Assembly (NCBI RefSeq): GCF_000313565.1
Contig: NZ_HE578931.1
Span: 91,665 to 143,563 of the forward strand
DNA length: 51,899 nucleotides
Source of the DNA: Dielma fastidiosa
Lineage (GTDB): Bacteria; Bacillota_I; Bacilli_A; Erysipelotrichales; Erysipelotrichaceae
Reading direction: 5' to 3'
A model generated the notes under the pieces. That model did no database searches. It saw only the letters and a program-made list of their open reading frames with translations, and was not told where the DNA came from. Shown piece by piece: positions 1 to 9,170 of this stretch; the first letter of the stretch is position 1; every line of letters begins with the position of its first letter. The position numbers were made by a program, and so were the translations under genes.

Positions 1-159
1 ACTGGAACCCAATTCTTGATATTGATTAACCCATCTTCTTACAGTTTCTACAGTGATTTCATTTTCACTTGCAAGTTGTATCTTACTTTTCTTTCCGCTT
101 AAATATTGTTCACATATAGTTACTTTTTCTTTTTCTGATAATTTATGTCTTCTTCCCAT
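1..159 (-). CDS. IS3-like transposase OrfA, N-terminal part (cut by window edge)
   Basis: The first 53 codons are visible on the minus strand, starting at ATG 159-157 and running off the window. The start is supported by a strong GGAGGTGGG ribosome binding site about 10 bases upstream. The peptide begins MGRRHKLSEKEK and continues into a helix-turn-helix (ASENEITVETVRRWVNQY). This is the layout of the small DNA-binding OrfA of IS3-family elements, which binds the IS ends. The catalytic DDE part (OrfB) would lie beyond the left edge. The element ends about 20-40 bases before the stop codon of the neighbouring SEDS gene. It could instead be another transposase with a homeodomain-like N-terminus. 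Family level is fairly sure; the exact IS is unknown. Confidence 0.7.
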   Translation of the reverse strand, partial: MGRRHKLSEKEKVTICEQYLSGKKSKIQLASENEITVETVRRWVNQYQELGSS

Positions 160-202
160 ACAAAAATCCCACCTCCATAGTTACACGTTTGTTTTTTTCG
201 TG

Positions 203-225
203 TGTCTACTTTAGTGGGATCATAT
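203..225. repeat. Candidate terminal inverted repeat of the IS element
   Basis: Read on the minus strand this stretch starts TGATATGATCCC and continues into ACTAAAGTAGACA, just outside the transposase ribosome binding site. A TG start and this distance from the OrfA start fit the left end of an IS3-type element. The partner repeat is outside the window, so the exact boundary (225, or up to about 234) cannot be fixed. Confidence 0.4.
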
Positions 226-245
226 CATTCCATGACAGATCTTTT

Positions 246-1466
246 TTAATCGGAATAAACGTAATCAGATAATTTCTTTGCTTTAGCACTGGCATTCATC
301 ACTAAACCGATAACGATGAAGTAAGAGAGCAGTGAAGAACCACCGTAAGAAATAAAGGGGAGCGTTATGCCGGTAATTGGCAGTAAACCAACGACCATTC
401 CCATATTTTGAATCTGCTGATATACCATCATGGCAAGGAATCCGCAGATCATGTATTTCTCAATTGGATTTTTAGATTGTATCGTAATCGTATACAATTT
501 AAAATCGAGCGCAAAACATAAAATCAAAATAAATAATGCGCCGATGAGTCCAAAGCTTTGACCAAAAACAACAAAGATTAAGTCAGTATGCGCTTCAGCG
601 ATGAAAATCGTGTCCGGCTGCAGACCGATGCCTGTCAAACCCGCTGATCCTAAAGCCAACAAAGCAGTATACAGCTGATGACCTTCATCGATGTAATTCT
701 TTTCCGGATAGATCCAACCGTCAAATCGTTTCAGCTTATAGGAAGCAATGAATTGTTCAAGGAACGGGCGCTGAAATAAATAGAGATAGAAAAACAGCGC
801 GCAGACAATCAGTACCAAAATCAATCCTATTGTGAACCATTCCTTGCGTACACCTGAACATAAAGTCATGATTGCGATGCTGATAAAAATAATGATACAA
901 ATACCGGTATCCGGCTGTAAAAGAATTAATAATACAGGAACCAGACATGTTTTAATGATTTTATAAAATAAATTTAAATCGCTTTCGTATGTATCATCTG
1001 TTTTATCCTTGTTATGTTCATCTATGATGAGCGCAGTTTTCACAATCAATACAATTTTCATAAATTCAGATGGCTGAAAGGTTCCAATACCCGGTATCTG
1101 ATACCAGGATACAGCACCGTTGATATCTTCAATCAACCCGCCGGGGAAGTGACGTCCGGTAATTTTCCAAAACATCATGTCCAAGAACAGAACCACCAGC
1201 ATGACAAGCAAAATCCAATAAACGATTTTAATAAAATCATAAAGCGCATCATTGCCAAAGTACATAATTACGATAATGGCAACTAAACCTACGACCGCCC
1301 ACATGAGCTGTTTCAAGATTAACCCATATCCGCCATAAGATGCCGGCACCAGCTTTAAAGAAGAATAAATAGAAAGCAAACTGGTCAGAATCATGACAAC
1401 GATAATACTAGCTAATATGAAATCAAAACGTTTGGGTTCCTTTACTCTGGATAATTCCTGCTTCAT
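246..1466 (-). CDS. rodA: SEDS family protein, RodA/FtsW/SpoVE type
   Basis: A 406-residue polytopic membrane protein of the SEDS family, which polymerises lipid II glycan strands together with a class B PBP during elongation, division or sporulation. About ten hydrophobic segments are visible. Family signatures are present: FQPSEF (about residues 130-135), QPDTG (184-188), EGHQ (261-264) followed by a Gly-rich stretch, and LPFISYGGSS (369-378). Choice of rodA rather than ftsW or spoVE is tentative, because no shape, division or PBP gene is adjacent. It lies 4 bases (ATGA) behind the GNAT gene and is probably co-transcribed with it. In the extracellular loop where SEDS enzymes carry the catalytic Asp, a simple alignment places Asn257, with Asp260 three residues later (see findings). 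Confidence 0.85.
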   Translation of the reverse strand: MKQELSRVKEPKRFDFILASIIVVMILTSLLSIYSSLKLVPASYGGYGLILKQLMWAVVGLVAIIVIMYFGNDALYDFIKIVYWILLVMLVVLFLDMMFWKITGRHFPGGLIEDINGAVSWYQIPGIGTFQPSEFMKIVLIVKTALIIDEHNKDKTDDTYESDLNLFYKIIKTCLVPVLLILLQPDTGICIIIFISIAIMTLCSGVRKEWFTIGLILVLIVCALFFYLYLFQRPFLEQFIASYKLKRFDGWIYPEKNYIDEGHQLYTALLALGSAGLTGIGLQPDTIFIAEAHTDLIFVVFGQSFGLIGALFILILCFALDFKLYTITIQSKNPIEKYMICGFLAMMVYQQIQNMGMVVGLLPITGITLPFISYGGSSLLSYFIVIGLVMNASAKAKKLSDYVYSD

Positions 1467-1888
1467 AGTTCCTTCACCATCATTCGGTGCTGGATATCCG
1501 CATCGAGAAAAATATCTCCATAAGCATGATAACCTTGTTTCTCATAAAATGGCAGTGCGTGAAGCTGCGCGCCAAGCTCGATTTTTTTATAACCTAGCTT
1601 TCGGCAATGCTTTTCTACTTCTTTAAGCATATAAGCTCCATAGCCATGGCCTCGAGCTTCCTTTAAAACAGCAACTCGGCCAAGATGTGCAACGTCACCA
1701 TGCTTCAGAACACGGCATGTTCCAACAGCTTTTCCTTCATCATCATAGAGACAATAATGAGTACATGTCTTGTCTTCTTCATCAAGCTCAAGACTGATAT
1801 CAACATTCTGTTCAATCATGAATACCCGGGATCGAATGAGCATGCATGAAAAGAAATCAGATTGGTTTTCGGCAATTTTCAGATTCAT
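1463..1888 (-). CDS. GNAT family N-acetyltransferase (ElaA/YjcF-like)
   Basis: A 141-residue acetyltransferase. Start chosen at ATG 1888-1886 (MNLKIAENQ) because AGGAG lies about 7 bases upstream; the longer frame would run into the divergent gene at 1954. The acetyl-CoA binding signature is visible as GRVAVLKEARGHGYG, followed by ELGAQLHALPFYEKQGY, a C-terminal pattern typical of the ElaA/YjcF subgroup. The N-terminal FMIEQNV also fits that group. Substrate unknown. It overlaps the downstream SEDS gene by ATGA, so translation is probably coupled. It is divergent from the PTS-like gene, with a TATAAT at 1919-1924 serving the plus-strand gene. Confidence 0.85.
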   Translation of the reverse strand: MNLKIAENQSDFFSCMLIRSRVFMIEQNVDISLELDEEDKTCTHYCLYDDEGKAVGTCRVLKHGDVAHLGRVAVLKEARGHGYGAYMLKEVEKHCRKLGYKKIELGAQLHALPFYEKQGYHAYGDIFLDADIQHRMMVKEL

Positions 1889-1953
1889 AAAACAACTCCT
1901 TTCTGTTTGATAAGAAACTATAATAATGGTATCATATATGAAGAGGTGATGGT

Positions 1954-3549
1954 ATGTCAAAATGGCATTCTTTATTAGAATTTATGCAATTTCCGTTAAA
2001 AATCCTCTTTTTAGCAACCGTTTTGTTAGGGGTCGGCAGCGCAATAATCAATCCTAATGTAGCATTTTTATGGTCAGTTACGAATCAAAACATCATTCGT
2101 GCCAGTGAAATGTTTCGATATATAGGTGCTTTCCTGATTAATATTTTTCCTGTGCTGGTATATTTAAAAGTTTTATCAAAGAAATTTGAAGACAGTGTGC
2201 CGGTTATTGTAGGTGTCATTGCCTATCTGTTGATTAATATATCCATGACTTTCTTTTTGGATACAACATTTCCATCATATTTCTATAAGGAAGTCTTAGG
2301 TATTTCAATCAACTTTGATGTTTTGCCAATCAGCGGTTCAGGGATTGTAGATCCATATAATATGGGTATTTTTTCATTAGTTATCAGTTATTTTATTACG
2401 ATGAAATGCTATCAGCATTCACGCCATCATTCAGTATATGGTATCTTTTCCTTCATTGATCATGATGCTTGGGCAGTAATCACAATTCTGATATTAAGTG
2501 TGGTCAGCGGTGTCGCACTGGCATTTATATGGCCTTATATAATCCAGGGGTTAAACCTATTCTTTGACTTAATTGCCAAGGATATTACGAATCCGATTAA
2601 CTTAATGCTGTATGGCATGTTTGAAAGAATAAGCGCTATTTTAGGACTGGTCGATATCCCAAGAAATATTTTCTGGTTTACAAGTTCTGGCGGAACATGG
2701 ATGAATGAAGTAGGGTTAAATTTCTTTGGCGATGTCGCTATCTGGACAGCCCAAAAGGCACAAGGTGTTCAGGCGACGACTACCGGTGGTTTTATTACAC
2801 CATATTATGTGATTAACCTATTTATTATTCCGGCTTTTTATATCGCGTATTATAGTTTGTGTACGAGCCGCAAAGACCGCGGGCGTTATTGGCTGTTCTT
2901 TTTACTGGCCATCTTAATATCGGTATTCTGCGGGAATCCGCTGCCGGCGGAATTTTTGATCCTGCTGCTCTCACCGATGTTATATGGTTTCTATATTGTA
3001 ATCGTTGGTTTGTTATATGCGTTCCTGCATATCTTTAATGTAATTATTGGTTATAATTTCAGCGATGCACTTTTATTTGCCAATCCGGGTGCTGGTTTAG
3101 ATCTTATTCAGTATTTCCGCAGTGCCTATGTTTTGCCAAGCTTAATGAAAATGTTGATTATCGGTTTAGGTGCCGCGATTTTATTTGTTTTCCTGACCAG
3201 AGCTTATTTTAGTAAATATGCTTTCGGCCTCTTCCAATTTGTTGATAAAGAAAAGACAACAAATGAGATTATTAATGCTTTGGGCGGTATCGATAATATT
3301 ATTGATGCCCAATCAACACCGGATAAATTAACGGTGGAACTGAAAAACCGCGAATTGATCGATTATGCTGTTCTGCAGAGTTATGGGGCTTATTTGATTT
3401 TGGAAGCGAAGGGCGGTTATCTGATTCGTTTGGGAAATATGTCAACGATTATCCGTAATGAAATATTGCACCGAAGTAAATCGGTGGCTGAATTAAATCA
3501 GCGCAAAAAGCTGCGCGTACGGAAACGTAATAAGGCTGAGGAGGCTTGA
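1954..3549 (+). CDS. Glucose-type PTS IIC-IIB protein with degenerate IIB domain
   Basis: A 531-residue membrane protein. Residues ~1-425 match the glucose-type PTS IIC fold with about ten hydrophobic segments. Residues ~435-510 match a IIB domain (IINALGGIDNII...), then a basic tail (KKLRVRKRNK). In working enzymes the IIB domain carries a phosphorylated Cys in a C-x-T-R-L-R motif. Here the equivalent site reads D451-A-Q-S-T-P-D, with no Cys in reach and no TRLR. In IIC the substrate loop usually reading G-I-T-E-P-I-E-F reads G-N-P-L-P-A-E-F, so one of the two glutamates is lost. It may be a PTS-derived transporter or sensor that no longer phosphorylates sugar. RBS GAGGTGAT is 5-10 bases before ATG 1954. 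It stands alone, with a terminator overlapping its stop. Confidence 0.75.
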   Translation: MSKWHSLLEFMQFPLKILFLATVLLGVGSAIINPNVAFLWSVTNQNIIRASEMFRYIGAFLINIFPVLVYLKVLSKKFEDSVPVIVGVIAYLLINISMTFFLDTTFPSYFYKEVLGISINFDVLPISGSGIVDPYNMGIFSLVISYFITMKCYQHSRHHSVYGIFSFIDHDAWAVITILILSVVSGVALAFIWPYIIQGLNLFFDLIAKDITNPINLMLYGMFERISAILGLVDIPRNIFWFTSSGGTWMNEVGLNFFGDVAIWTAQKAQGVQATTTGGFITPYYVINLFIIPAFYIAYYSLCTSRKDRGRYWLFFLLAILISVFCGNPLPAEFLILLLSPMLYGFYIVIVGLLYAFLHIFNVIIGYNFSDALLFANPGAGLDLIQYFRSAYVLPSLMKMLIIGLGAAILFVFLTRAYFSKYAFGLFQFVDKEKTTNEIINALGGIDNIIDAQSTPDKLTVELKNRELIDYAVLQSYGAYLILEAKGGYLIRLGNMSTIIRNEILHRSKSVAELNQRKKLRVRKRNKAEEA

Positions 3550-3566
3550 TTCCAAGGCCTTTTTTC
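3542..3566 (+). terminator. Terminator overlapping the stop of the PTS-like gene
   Basis: The stem AGGCTTG (3542-3548) pairs with CAAGGCCT (3553-3560) with one bulged G and a 4-base loop, followed by six T. The stop codon lies inside the hairpin. Confidence 0.6.
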
Positions 3567-3586
3567 TTTCATTGAATAGGTAATTT

Positions 3587-3595
3587 TGTTATAAT
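3587..3595 (+). promoter_or_regulatory. Extended -10 promoter of mutS-mutL-miaA
   Basis: TGtTATAAT (3587-3595) is a perfect extended -10 element lying 27 bases before the mutS start. The -35 region is poor, as is usual for extended -10 promoters. Confidence 0.55.
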
Positions 3596-3621
3596 AGAGA
3601 AAGTGAAATGAGGGTGTAAGA

Positions 3622-6159
3622 ATGTCAGAAGAAGTAAAATATACACCGATGATGATGCATTATCTTGAAGAAAAAAAGAAGTATCAGGACTGCATTGTTT
3701 TCTATCGGCTCGGTGATTTCTATGAGATGTTTTTCGATGATGCGAAAACAGCATCAAGAGAGTTGGATTTAGTATTAACAGGCAGAAATGCCGGTGCTGA
3801 GGAACGTGTGCCAATGTGCGGTATTCCTTATCATGCCGCGAATGGTTATATCCTGCGTCTGACTCAGAAGGGATATAAGGTTGCGGTTGTGGAACAGCTG
3901 GAAGATCCCGCAACGGCTAAAGGTATCGTACAGCGCGGCTGTATCAGAATTATTACACCAGGTACGGTGATGGATGAAAATGGCAATGAGAAGGAAAGTG
4001 TTTATCTGGCTTCATTGATTGATTATCAATATGGCATCGCTGCTGTTTATTGTGAGATGACTACCGGTGATATGCATGCGCAATTATTTGATCGCAATGC
4101 AGCGGGTATTCAGAAGATCTGTTTAAGCTGTAATGTTCGTGAAGTAATTCTGCCTAATAATTTTGATAAGAAATATATCAAGCTGATTGAGGATTTTGAA
4201 ACTGTGACAATATCTATGTTTAATGATATTCAGCTTAAGGATGAATATCGGTCACTGATGGAAGCGATTGATAACCCGCACGTTCAGCATGCGGTTGGTT
4301 TGCTTACGAATTATTTGGATGAAACACAGAAACAAAAGATGGAGCATCTGACACCAGTTGTACTGCTTGATGAGGAAGACAGCTTGCAGATGGATTTTTC
4401 TACCCGTCAGAATCTGGAATTAACGCAGACATTAAGAACCTCAAGTAAATCAGAAACGCTTTGGAGTTTTATGGATCACTGTCAAACGGCTATGGGATCA
4501 AGAATGCTGCGCCGCTGGATTGAGTATCCGCTTGTTGATCAGGCGAAGATTGAACAGCGTGAGGATGCTATCGATTATTTGAACAGCAATTTCATTCTGA
4601 AGGACGAGCTTCGGGAAGAATTATCTAATGTATATGATCTTGAACGCTTATGCGCCCGTATTGCTTACGGCAGTGCTAATCCCAAAGACTGTGTCAGACT
4701 CTTTGATTCATTGACGGCTATTCCGGCTGTTTTAAGATCATTTGCTGACTGCGCGCCTTACAGCTACCTCCAAAATCTTGATCCATGTACTGAATTAAAG
4801 ACGATGCTTGACGGTGCGTTTGTTGAAAATCCACCGATCAGTATCAAAGACGGTAATATCTTTGTGGAAGGATACAATGCTGAATTAGATGAACTGAAGC
4901 GTATCAGTAAATCCGGACAGGATTGGATTTTAGAGCTTGAAGCTAAGGAACGTGAACGGACACAGATCAAGAATCTCAAGATTGGTTATAATCGTGTGTT
5001 TGGTTATTATATTGAAGTCAGCAAGGGGAATGTTCCTTTAGTAAAAGATGAATATGGTTATATCCGTAAACAAACACTGACGAATGCGGAACGTTATGTA
5101 ACTAGTGAATTAAAAGAAAAAGAAGATGCGATCCTGCATGCTCAGGAAAAAAGTATCCGGATGGAAATCGAATTGTTTAATCAGCTGATTTCACAAATTA
5201 AAACATATCTGCCAAAGCTTCATGAACTGGCATCGGCAGTGGCGATGATTGATGCTTTGTATTCATTAGCTATTGTATCAAATGAAAACGGTTATGTTCG
5301 GCCTGTGTTCCATAAGACTCATGAAATTGACCTGGTTGATGCAAGACATCCAATTCTTGAGAAAGTATTAAAAAATAACCGTTATATCGCCAATGATTTA
5401 AAAATGAGTGAAACAAATGATATTGTACTGATTACCGGTCCTAATATGGGCGGTAAATCAACCTATATGCGTCAGCTTGCATGCATTGTCATCATGGCCC
5501 AGGTTGGCTGTTTTGTACCAGCTAAAAAAGCGCATCTGCCTATTTTTGATAAAATCTTTACACGCATCGGCGCCAGTGATGATATCATGAGCGGCCAGTC
5601 TACCTTCATGGTTGAGATGACAGAGGCAAATAATGCGCTGAAATATGCAACAAAAGATTCACTGATTTTATTTGATGAAATTGGGCGCGGAACTTCCACT
5701 TATGACGGTATGTCATTAGCCCATGCTATTCTGGAGTACATTGATCAGAAAATCGGCGCTAAAACATTATTCTCTACGCACTATCATGAATTGACCGCAT
5801 TAGAAGAAAAATATCCTTCTATCCGGAATCTGCATGTCGAAGTACACGAAGAAAATGATCATGTAACCTTCTTGTATAAAGTGAATGAAGGCAGAGCTGA
5901 TAAGAGTTATGGTATTAATGTAGCTCGTTTGGCGAAGCTTCCGGAATCAGTGCTTGAAAGAGCAAAACAGATATTGGCAGGTTTGGAATCTCAGCAGTCG
6001 CTTGATCTTGAAGCGGCCAGCGAATTCCAATTTCCTAAAGAGGAATATATTATCGAGCGTGATGTCTGCGATCAGCTGGCAGCAGTTGATTTAGATGCTA
6101 TGTCAGCGCGTGACGCATTGGCATATTTATATGAAATAAAAGCAAAATTAAAACGCTGA
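3622..6159 (+). CDS. mutS: DNA mismatch repair protein MutS
   Basis: An 845-residue MutS of normal length. It recognises base mismatches and small loops, and recruits MutL using ATP. The N-terminal mismatch-binding motif is present (GDFYEMFFDDA; the Phe-x-Glu wedge is FYE). The ATPase has Walker A GPNMGGKST, Walker B LILFDEIGRGTSTYDG and the downstream STHYHEL. The lever and clamp domains lie between, and a short C-terminal region ends at the usual place. The RBS is GAGGGTG before ATG 3622. It is the first gene of mutS-mutL-miaA, with mutL starting 13 bases after its stop. Nothing unusual. Confidence 0.98.
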   Translation: MSEEVKYTPMMMHYLEEKKKYQDCIVFYRLGDFYEMFFDDAKTASRELDLVLTGRNAGAEERVPMCGIPYHAANGYILRLTQKGYKVAVVEQLEDPATAKGIVQRGCIRIITPGTVMDENGNEKESVYLASLIDYQYGIAAVYCEMTTGDMHAQLFDRNAAGIQKICLSCNVREVILPNNFDKKYIKLIEDFETVTISMFNDIQLKDEYRSLMEAIDNPHVQHAVGLLTNYLDETQKQKMEHLTPVVLLDEEDSLQMDFSTRQNLELTQTLRTSSKSETLWSFMDHCQTAMGSRMLRRWIEYPLVDQAKIEQREDAIDYLNSNFILKDELREELSNVYDLERLCARIAYGSANPKDCVRLFDSLTAIPAVLRSFADCAPYSYLQNLDPCTELKTMLDGAFVENPPISIKDGNIFVEGYNAELDELKRISKSGQDWILELEAKERERTQIKNLKIGYNRVFGYYIEVSKGNVPLVKDEYGYIRKQTLTNAERYVTSELKEKEDAILHAQEKSIRMEIELFNQLISQIKTYLPKLHELASAVAMIDALYSLAIVSNENGYVRPVFHKTHEIDLVDARHPILEKVLKNNRYIANDLKMSETNDIVLITGPNMGGKSTYMRQLACIVIMAQVGCFVPAKKAHLPIFDKIFTRIGASDDIMSGQSTFMVEMTEANNALKYATKDSLILFDEIGRGTSTYDGMSLAHAILEYIDQKIGAKTLFSTHYHELTALEEKYPSIRNLHVEVHEENDHVTFLYKVNEGRADKSYGINVARLAKLPESVLERAKQILAGLESQQSLDLEAASEFQFPKEEYIIERDVCDQLAAVDLDAMSARDALAYLYEIKAKLKR

Positions 6160-6172
6160 GGAGGTGTTTCAC

Positions 6173-8131
6173 GTGGCAAGAATTCATACGATGAATGAGC
6201 ATTTAACGAATATGATTGCCGCCGGTGAGGTAGTAGAAAGACCGATGGGTATTGTTAAGGAATGTGTTGAAAATTCGATTGACGCGAAGGCTTCATCGAT
6301 TGAAGTCAGAATCATCAACGGCGGTTTAGACTGCATTACAATTATTGATGATGGCATCGGTATGGATTTTGAAGATGCCCGCATGGCCTTTGAACGTCAC
6401 GCGACAAGTAAGATTCAAAAAGATGAGGATCTGTGGAATATCCATACCTTAGGCTTTCGCGGAGAGGCACTGCCCTCGATCGCATCTGTGGCAGCGGTTG
6501 ACCTTTTAACAAGTGACGGAACTTCATCGACAAAGGTTCAGGTACACTATGGCAAACAGCTGATGCATGAACGTTTTGCGGCACCAAAGGGTACACAGAT
6601 TGATATTCGTGATCTCTTTCAAAGAACACCGGCTAGATTTAAGCATTTGAAGTCACCGCAATATGAATTTTCACTTATTTCTGATGTCATTCAGAAATTT
6701 GCCTTTGCGAATCCGGATATTGCTTTTCGATTGGTACATAATGATGTTGAGACATTCAGAACCAATGGCAGCGGCAATCTGCAGGAAGTATTAATGCAGA
6801 TTTATGGCCGTGATCTCGCTAAAAGTGCCATCCGCATTGAAAACAGCGATGCCGACTATACTATCAGCGGTTATGCGGCACAGCCTAATTTCAACCGGGC
6901 AACGAAGTATTACATGCTGATTTATATCAATAAACGAATGGTGCGTTCAATGCGCCTGCAAAAAGCGATTCAAGATGCGTATGCGCCTTATCTGCCCAGT
7001 GATCGTTTCCCGATTGTTGTGCTGAATATTGAAATGGACGCACAGCTTGTTGACGTCAATGTGCATCCTTCAAAATGGGAAATTCGTTTATCAAAAGAAA
7101 AACAGTGTGAAAATCTGATTTATTTATCGTTAAGTGAAGGGTTAAAAAAGGCGCTTCAGGTCAGTGAGGTTAAAACCGTAAAAGAGAAAGTCATTGCGGA
7201 AATGCCTAAATTTGATTTTGATGAGAAAAAGGAACAATCCGTACAATTAAATAAAGAGCTAGCGAATAGCTTTGAAATGAATGAGGCTGAGGCATATCCA
7301 ATCTATACCGCTGATTTCACTAAAAATGAAGCACAGAGTAAGCCGATGGTACCAAAGGATTCAGCGCCAAAGCCGGTTCAGCCAATGTTAAAAGAATCAG
7401 CCTCCATTTTTGTGCCGCTTCAGCAGTTTGCGAAAAAGGCAGAGCCTGTACAAATCGAACCAGCTTCAAAACCTTTGCCTGAACCAGAAAAAGACGCTTG
7501 TATTCCAAGTCAGGAGGATCTTGTTAAACAGGTTGATAAGGTTAATGAATCATTTCCTGAATTAACGGTTATCGGACAATTCCATAATTGTTATATTCTG
7601 GCATCGGGAGAAAAGGGCTTGTATGTTATTGATCAGCATGCGGCGCAGGAGAAATATCATTATGAACAGTTAAAAAAGAATATTTTCGCAAAGGATGTCA
7701 TGATGCAGCAGCTTTTAATACCTGAAACGATTAAATTAACACCAGCGGCTATTGTCCAGCTTGAGGATATTAACGCGATGCTTTCACCGATGCATATTGA
7801 GTTGGAATTATTTGGTGAAGACAGTGTGATTCTCCGTGAAATACCGCTATGGCTTAAGAATACAAATTTGAATTATTTTGTTCATGACCTAGTTGATTTG
7901 TTTTTAAAAAATAATGAAATATCAGAAGCGAAGCTGCGTAAATCCGCGTTAGCTTCCTTGGCATGTCATTCAAGTATTCGATTCAACCGGGCTTTAACCA
8001 TGGATGAAATGCGTCAGGTCATTGAGGATTTAAAAAAATGTGAGCAGCCGTTCCACTGTCCGCATGGCCGTCCTACAATGATCTGCATCACCGACGCTCA
8101 GTTGGAAAAGGACTTTTACCGGGTAGGATAA
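6173..8131 (+). CDS. mutL: DNA mismatch repair endonuclease MutL
   Basis: A 652-residue MutL, the partner of MutS. The GHKL ATPase is complete: AAGEVVERP, DDGIGM, RHATSKI and LGFRGEALPSIASV. After a linker of about 150 residues comes the C-terminal endonuclease domain with DQHAAQEKYHYE (the DQHA-x2-E-x4-E metal site), ACHSSIR and CPHGRP. This is therefore the nicking form found in bacteria without MutH. Start chosen at GTG 6173 because GAGGAGG ends 8 bases before it; a GTG at 6164 would sit inside the ribosome binding site. The linker is rich in Pro, Ala and Lys and looks disordered. Confidence 0.97.
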   Translation: MARIHTMNEHLTNMIAAGEVVERPMGIVKECVENSIDAKASSIEVRIINGGLDCITIIDDGIGMDFEDARMAFERHATSKIQKDEDLWNIHTLGFRGEALPSIASVAAVDLLTSDGTSSTKVQVHYGKQLMHERFAAPKGTQIDIRDLFQRTPARFKHLKSPQYEFSLISDVIQKFAFANPDIAFRLVHNDVETFRTNGSGNLQEVLMQIYGRDLAKSAIRIENSDADYTISGYAAQPNFNRATKYYMLIYINKRMVRSMRLQKAIQDAYAPYLPSDRFPIVVLNIEMDAQLVDVNVHPSKWEIRLSKEKQCENLIYLSLSEGLKKALQVSEVKTVKEKVIAEMPKFDFDEKKEQSVQLNKELANSFEMNEAEAYPIYTADFTKNEAQSKPMVPKDSAPKPVQPMLKESASIFVPLQQFAKKAEPVQIEPASKPLPEPEKDACIPSQEDLVKQVDKVNESFPELTVIGQFHNCYILASGEKGLYVIDQHAAQEKYHYEQLKKNIFAKDVMMQQLLIPETIKLTPAAIVQLEDINAMLSPMHIELELFGEDSVILREIPLWLKNTNLNYFVHDLVDLFLKNNEISEAKLRKSALASLACHSSIRFNRALTMDEMRQVIEDLKKCEQPFHCPHGRPTMICITDAQLEKDFYRVG

Positions 8132-9055
8132 ATGATGGAAAAAATATTAATATTAGCTGGTCCGACTGGTGTCGGCAAAACAAAGTGCAGCATTGAATTA
8201 GCAAAACATTTTGATGGTGAAATTATCAGCGGTGACTCGATGCAGGTTTATCGCGGCATGAGTATCGGTACCGCTAAGGTCAGTGAAGAAGAAGCTGACG
8301 GCATCGTTCATGAATTGGTTGATTGTTACGATTTTGATGAAGAATATAACGTGATGATTTTTCAAAGTGAAGCACGTAAGGCAATTCATTCAATGACTCA
8401 GCGCAGCAAGCTGCCAATCATTGTCGGCGGTACGGGCTTATATTTGAAATCACTCTATTATGACTATGAATTTCATGAAGAAGAAATTGATGAAGAATTC
8501 AGTGCATTCTTAAAAGAACGCAGTAATGATGAGGTTTATCATATGCTTTTGATTGTAGATCCAAAAGCATGCGACACGATTCATAAAAACAATCGCAAAC
8601 GGGTGGAACGAGCATTAATGCGTGCCCATCTTGGTCAGCGAAAAAGCGATGCCGAGCAACAGCAGCAGCATAAACCAATCTATGATGCGCTGGTACTTGG
8701 TTTAACCTGTGACCGTGATGAATTATATCGCCGGATTAATCTGCGTGTAGATAAAATGATTGCTGATGGACTTGAAGAGGAAATTCGTAAGCTGATTGAG
8801 CCTCGTGATGAATCAGTTTGGGATTTACAAAGTATGCAGGGGATTGGCTATAAAGAATGGAAGCAGTATTTCCTGGGAAATCAGACAGTGGAAGAAACGG
8901 CGGAATTAATCAAAAAGAACTCCAGACAATTTGCCAAGCGGCAGTATACATGGTTCAACAATCAGATGCATGTGGAATGGTTTGACATTGGCGATGAAGA
9001 TTGGCATGAGAAGCTGTTTGCCAGAGTTAAAGAATGGCTTGCGAATAAGGGTTAG
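8132..9055 (+). CDS. miaA: tRNA dimethylallyltransferase MiaA
   Basis: A 307-residue MiaA, which adds an isopentenyl group to A37 of tRNAs reading codons that begin with U. Visible signatures are the P-loop GPTGVGKT (residues 10-17), the substrate motif SGDSMQVYRG, GGTGLYLKSLYY, the insertion domain with RKRVERALMR, and the C-terminal RQFAKRQYTWFNNQ. The first ATG follows the mutL stop directly and a second ATG is the next codon, so translation is probably coupled. The mutS-mutL-miaA order is common in Bacillota. A weak terminator follows. Confidence 0.97.
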   Translation: MMEKILILAGPTGVGKTKCSIELAKHFDGEIISGDSMQVYRGMSIGTAKVSEEEADGIVHELVDCYDFDEEYNVMIFQSEARKAIHSMTQRSKLPIIVGGTGLYLKSLYYDYEFHEEEIDEEFSAFLKERSNDEVYHMLLIVDPKACDTIHKNNRKRVERALMRAHLGQRKSDAEQQQQHKPIYDALVLGLTCDRDELYRRINLRVDKMIADGLEEEIRKLIEPRDESVWDLQSMQGIGYKEWKQYFLGNQTVEETAELIKKNSRQFAKRQYTWFNNQMHVEWFDIGDEDWHEKLFARVKEWLANKG

Positions 9056-9067
9056 CATCATAAACAT

Positions 9068-9093
9068 AGGGATGACAGCCCTTTTTTCTTTTT
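9068..9093 (+). terminator. Weak terminator after miaA
   Basis: AGGG (9068-9071) can pair with CCCT (9079-9082) over a 7-base loop, followed by a T-rich run to 9093. The stem is short, so this is only a plausible terminator. Confidence 0.35.
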
Positions 9094-9139
9094 GATCATC
9101 CTATCAAAAGTGTCATAATTCGACCATTTTGTTGATTTG

Positions 9140-9148
9140 TGGTATATT
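9140..9148 (+). promoter_or_regulatory. Extended -10 promoter of the metallophosphoesterase operon
   Basis: TGgTATATT (9140-9148) has the extended -10 layout, with a weak TTCGAC-like -35 about 18 bases upstream. The gene starts at 9171 after AAAGGAAGTG. Confidence 0.4.
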
Positions 9149-9170
9149 ATATTGCAAAGGAAGTGATTGC

